This document shows, piece after piece, positions 61,217 to 64,000 of a stretch of 64,000 nt of DNA. Numbering within the stretch: position 1 is the stretch's first letter; the number at the start of each line of letters is the position of its first letter. Under the pieces are notes generated by a model. It did not search any database. It worked only from the letters and a program-made list of their open reading frames with translations, and was not told where the DNA came from. This DNA comes from Heliocidaris erythrogramma (lineage: Eukaryota; Echinodermata; Echinoidea; Camarodonta; Echinometridae): the NCBI GenBank assembly GCA_025617745.1, contig CM046856.1:34652208-34716207 (forward strand). Direction: 5' to 3'. The position numbers and the translations under genes were made by a program.

Positions 61217-61651
61217 ATGACTAACACCGGTCAGATGATGGCGATCACCGACTTGGACGAGGATGCGGGCCCTGCTACCGTAGCGACCGCGGGGGATACC
61301 CCATCATCCTCCCCCTCCTCCTCCCTACCCCGTAAGGCATCCATCCCACGCTACAGCCCGTCCAAACTGGAGCGCAAGAACTCACTGCCCATGGCCATTG
61401 TCAATTCTCTCCTCACCTACAGGAAGAAACCCCAGCCAGAGGGCAAGGCAGATAGTAAGAAGGGTACAGCATCCAGGACCAAATCGGACGGGAGCGACAA
61501 CGAAGGAGGAGGCACGATGCCTTCCTTCTCGGTCTCCGGGAGCAGGGAGGAAGCTAAGCCATCCTCCAAGAGACTGTCCACGTCCAGGACGAAGGACGAT
61601 GACAGCAGGGCCGCACTAGATGATTCGGAGTCAGTAACGATGGGCAGAGAG
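61217..61651 (+). CDS. Large serine-rich coding exon, possible alternative start
   Basis: Open frame from ATG 61217 through 145 codons to a consensus donor (GAG|GTAAGG), phase 0. Composition is clearly coding: G+C-rich, varied codons, amid AT-rich intron. It encodes an acidic start (MAITDLDEDAG), a Ser/Pro stretch, two basophilic kinase-like sites (LPRKASIPRYS, KLERKNSLP), a hydrophobic AIVNSLLTYRKK segment, then a long polar, probably disordered tail (SRTKSDGSDNEGG, SSKRLSTSRTKDDDS). A possible acceptor (TTCAATCTTCAG, after 61195) would open the exon in phase 0, which does not match the 50931 donor. So the exon may be a first exon (ATG 61217 or ATG 61235, the latter in better context) or follow an unseen exon. 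No known domain recognised. Confidence 0.82.
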
Positions 61652-63136
61652 GTAAGGCATGATATGAAGAAGATATATTTTTGTTTGATTAAGCTAACAA
61701 ATAAAAATGATTAAAATATTGTTTATGCACTTAATACGCTTCAGTTTTTTGTAAGAAAGTGAGTTTTGTTTTGTGTATCAAATTATCCTTTAAAATCATA
61801 ATTGTAACTCTGATTTAGATTCATATTACATACATGTACATATCACAAACACTTTTGGGTAGCTGCTGTAAATTATACAACTCTCTCTCCCCCCCCCCCC
61901 CCCATATTAAGAATCAGAAGTTTGGAGACTTATTCTACCTATTCAGCAAAAGTGTGCAAAGTAAGAAGTAAAGCAAACATTTCGGCAAGCTAATTTCTGA
62001 GACTGTTCTTAAGTCAATCTGTAAGTTCTTGATATTGTTGCCCTGGGCTACATTGTAAATTCAAGTGTAAAACACTGAATAAGAAAATCGGGTCCTGACA
62101 ACCGAATGAGTATTTTGTTAGCCATGGAATTTAACCAAGTCATGTGTTGGAATCTGATGGAAAGCTCTAATCGGCCTTTCCTTCCTCTGCACACGGTTAT
62201 TGAGTCGATAGCAGTGAGCATGTCATGGAAACTATTATCTGGTTTATGGCTTGCTAATTACTAATGCAGATACAGACAGTAGCCCTGTAAACAACTATGG
62301 GGGAAATCGACACAGACTGCTGAAGGTATATCAGGGTCATTGATGTATGTATTTTCCTAAATGCAATTTTTAGAATGTTTTTTTAAATAATATTTCTTTT
62401 AAAGATAATAAACCTGAGTGTAAATTCGCATCTGAAATTTGAAAATTGAACGAAATTTTCTGAAGTTATGAGCCTATGGCTGTAGGAGACTGTCTCCTTT
62501 CCCTAGGATATAACTTGTATTTTTCACTTACATTTCCTTGTTTCTAAAAGGTCATTCAACCTCTTACATTTTGTTTTTTCATTTTGAGGCACATTTTTGT
62601 TCTTGATTTCAACTTCCTTGTTGCAGAATTCAGCTGAGAGATTAATAATATTATTATCAATGACTGATGTACATGTTACACATGGATGCACATTATCATC
62701 TGTGCATGTCAGTGGAACTTGAATTAATACCCTGCCTATTGCATGACAGTGAAAATCACTTTTTATATTCAGAAGTTCTTTTAAAAATGATTTTTTTGTT
62801 TAATAGAAGCATTTCTTCTGCTGAAAAATTGCAAACTCTGTGATGGCTTTATAAAAATATTTTATACAGTGAAACGACGATCTGTAGAAAGGCCACTAGT
62901 CTATGAAGACGACATATTTCATATCCCTCGAAAAGTGTTTTTTTTTTAAAACTATACAAATGTAACCTGTACACAAAGACTGCCTACTTACAAAAGCCAT
63001 GTTTCTTGGATCCCTTGTTGAGTGGTCTTTAAATACAGGTTTTGCTGTAGATTATTTTAACATTGATTCAAGAAAATAGCTTTTCCATAAACTAAACTTT
63101 ACTTGATTTTATGATTGTATCTCTGTATTAAACTAG
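61652..63136. other. Intron between two coding exons
   Basis: AT-rich, bounded by GTAAGG and CTAG-type acceptor (TTAAACTAG). Contains a C tract (61890-61904) and the MITE at 62865-63049; nothing else recognised. Confidence 0.75.
62865..63049. mobile_element. Diverged TA-flanked MITE near an acceptor
   Basis: Starts TACAGTGAAAC and ends GTTTTGCTGTA (inverted), with AGTGGTCTTTAAATACAGG near the right end as in the 42713 element. It ends 87 bp before the exon at 63137, so it may overlap the branch-point region. Confidence 0.68.
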
Positions 63137-63302
63137 CTGGACACACAGATCAGCGTCACGCCCAACTATGGGTCAGACATGGACGAGGTGGATAGCAGCT
63201 CCACACCGGACCCCCAGAGAACCAAAGCTCTTATTGAACATTATCTAACTAAGATAGAGAGGACAAAGGAACTTATAAAGGCTGAACAGAAGGCAAAGGA
63301 TG
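63137..63302 (+). CDS. Coding exon: acidic linker and charged helix
   Basis: Acceptor AACTAG, donor G|GTAAGA. Enters in phase 0, matching the 61651 donor, and leaves in phase 1. Encodes LDTQISVTPNYGSDMDEVD, a Ser/Thr/Pro spacer, then TKALIEHYLTKIERTKELIK and AEQKAKD, a strongly helical, charged stretch. Its YLTKIERTKELI pattern loosely recalls the third helix of MIT domains (YLDRAEKLK-type), but no preceding helices are visible, so this is only a suggestion; a coiled-coil start is equally possible. Joined to the next exon the frame continues KDDNV. Confidence 0.82.
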
Positions 63303-63990
63303 GTAAGAAAATGCTAATATCACCTGAAAGGGGACCGATAACCAAACAGTATTTGCTCTGAAGTTGTTTCCATACCCCAAACTCTTGGTTTCAAGCAGTT
63401 TGAAGGTAAAGTACATTTGAATCTCTGTTTACAGGCCACCTGTTACAGGAAACAGATGAAAATGGCAGCAATAGACATGATTGATACATAAGTTTTGACA
63501 AGAATTTCACTGGTTTTTACGTTATTATGTCATGTTCATTTTTTTAATCACTCCATTCTCGGAGATCAACCTGCATACCAAGGCAATTCAAAAGGAAATG
63601 ATAAAAATTTCCTCTAAAAATAGATAAGTTTGATAAAAACATTTCTGGCAGTTCAATATCAAAAACACTTCTTGATTATTAAAGTGTATCACCACGATGG
63701 TGCTAAAATAGCTGTTTTGATTTGTTCCCGGCATGTTCCAGCCTCACTGCAAATCTTAGCAACAGAAGAATGTTGATTAAGCATAAGTAGGCCAGAAGAA
63801 TTATTCTACCATTGTCGGTCCTCTAGAAGGTGAAGTGTTTAGTACATGTACAGCGTTCCGTTCATGTTAAAGTATCAAGAGAAAACTGACAAATAGTCAT
63901 TCTGATGAGATGTTAACATTCCATCTCCTCTCTTTTTCTATCCTCCAATTTGTATCTTGAAAGAAAATCTCTCAACTTTTTCTGTTTCAG
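63303..63990. other. Intron, no further content seen
   Basis: Bounded by GTAAGA and a good acceptor (TTTTTCTGTTTCAG). AT-rich; no repeat recognised. Confidence 0.75.
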
Positions 63991-64000
63991 ACAATGTGAC
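63991..64000 (+). CDS. Start of the next coding exon, cut by the window edge
   Basis: The last ten bases follow a strong polypyrimidine-CAG acceptor. Phase 1 entry completes GAC, then AAT GTG AC, giving D-N-V-T/x in frame with the previous exon. The rest is outside the window. Confidence 0.6.

Overview
This is metazoan nuclear DNA: AT-rich, intron- and repeat-dominated, with no operons, no dense ORFs and short exons bounded by consensus splice sites. Abundant TACATGTA-type words, the transposon families present, a tRNA-headed SINE with TTA-repeat tails and an unusual load of poly-C/poly-G tracts point to a marine invertebrate deuterostome, most likely an echinoderm (sea urchin-like). That placement is inference from repeat style, not from a marker gene.

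The only convincing host gene lies on the + strand and runs off both ends. Exons are seen at 9240-9368, 50724-50931, 61217-61651, 63137-63302 and 63991 onward. A tiny candidate first coding exon at 38234-38252 is phase-compatible with the 50724 exon. The predicted protein is serine-rich and basic, with kinase-site-like motifs (RRLSRS, LPRKAS, LERKNS), then an acidic linker and a short helical charged segment. I do not recognise the family and give no symbol. One intron is about 41 kb. The layout suggests up to three alternative N-termini (upstream exon via 9240, 38234, and 61217), as in large genes with nested promoters. A TATA-containing, DR1-containing candidate promoter sits at 40244-40392.

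Most of the rest is intron filled with mobile DNA. From left to right: a defective hAT-like element (2469-4260) with matching ends and a broken BED-type N-terminal ORF; two copies of a TIR element beginning TTTATGCCTCCG, one carrying seven ~170-bp tandem units (13553-15033); a 1.4-kb TIR element (16421-17846); several palindromic MITEs; an extended simple-sequence block (33566-35170); and a dense transposon cluster at 42.7-50.7 kb holding LINE 3' ends, SINEs, TTAA-flanked mini-elements and TA-flanked MITEs.

The most interesting structure is in these repeats. Seven scattered MITEs share a constant CCAAT-containing core while their complementary arms come in different versions. One of these MITEs sits inside an 81-bp TTAA element whose empty paralogue is also in the window. 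The tandem units at 13.6-14.9 kb repeat four AGGTCA half-sites with fixed 1-1-3 spacing. Two SINEs share 3' tails with two LINE ends a few kb away. No RNA gene, CRISPR array or viral gene was found.
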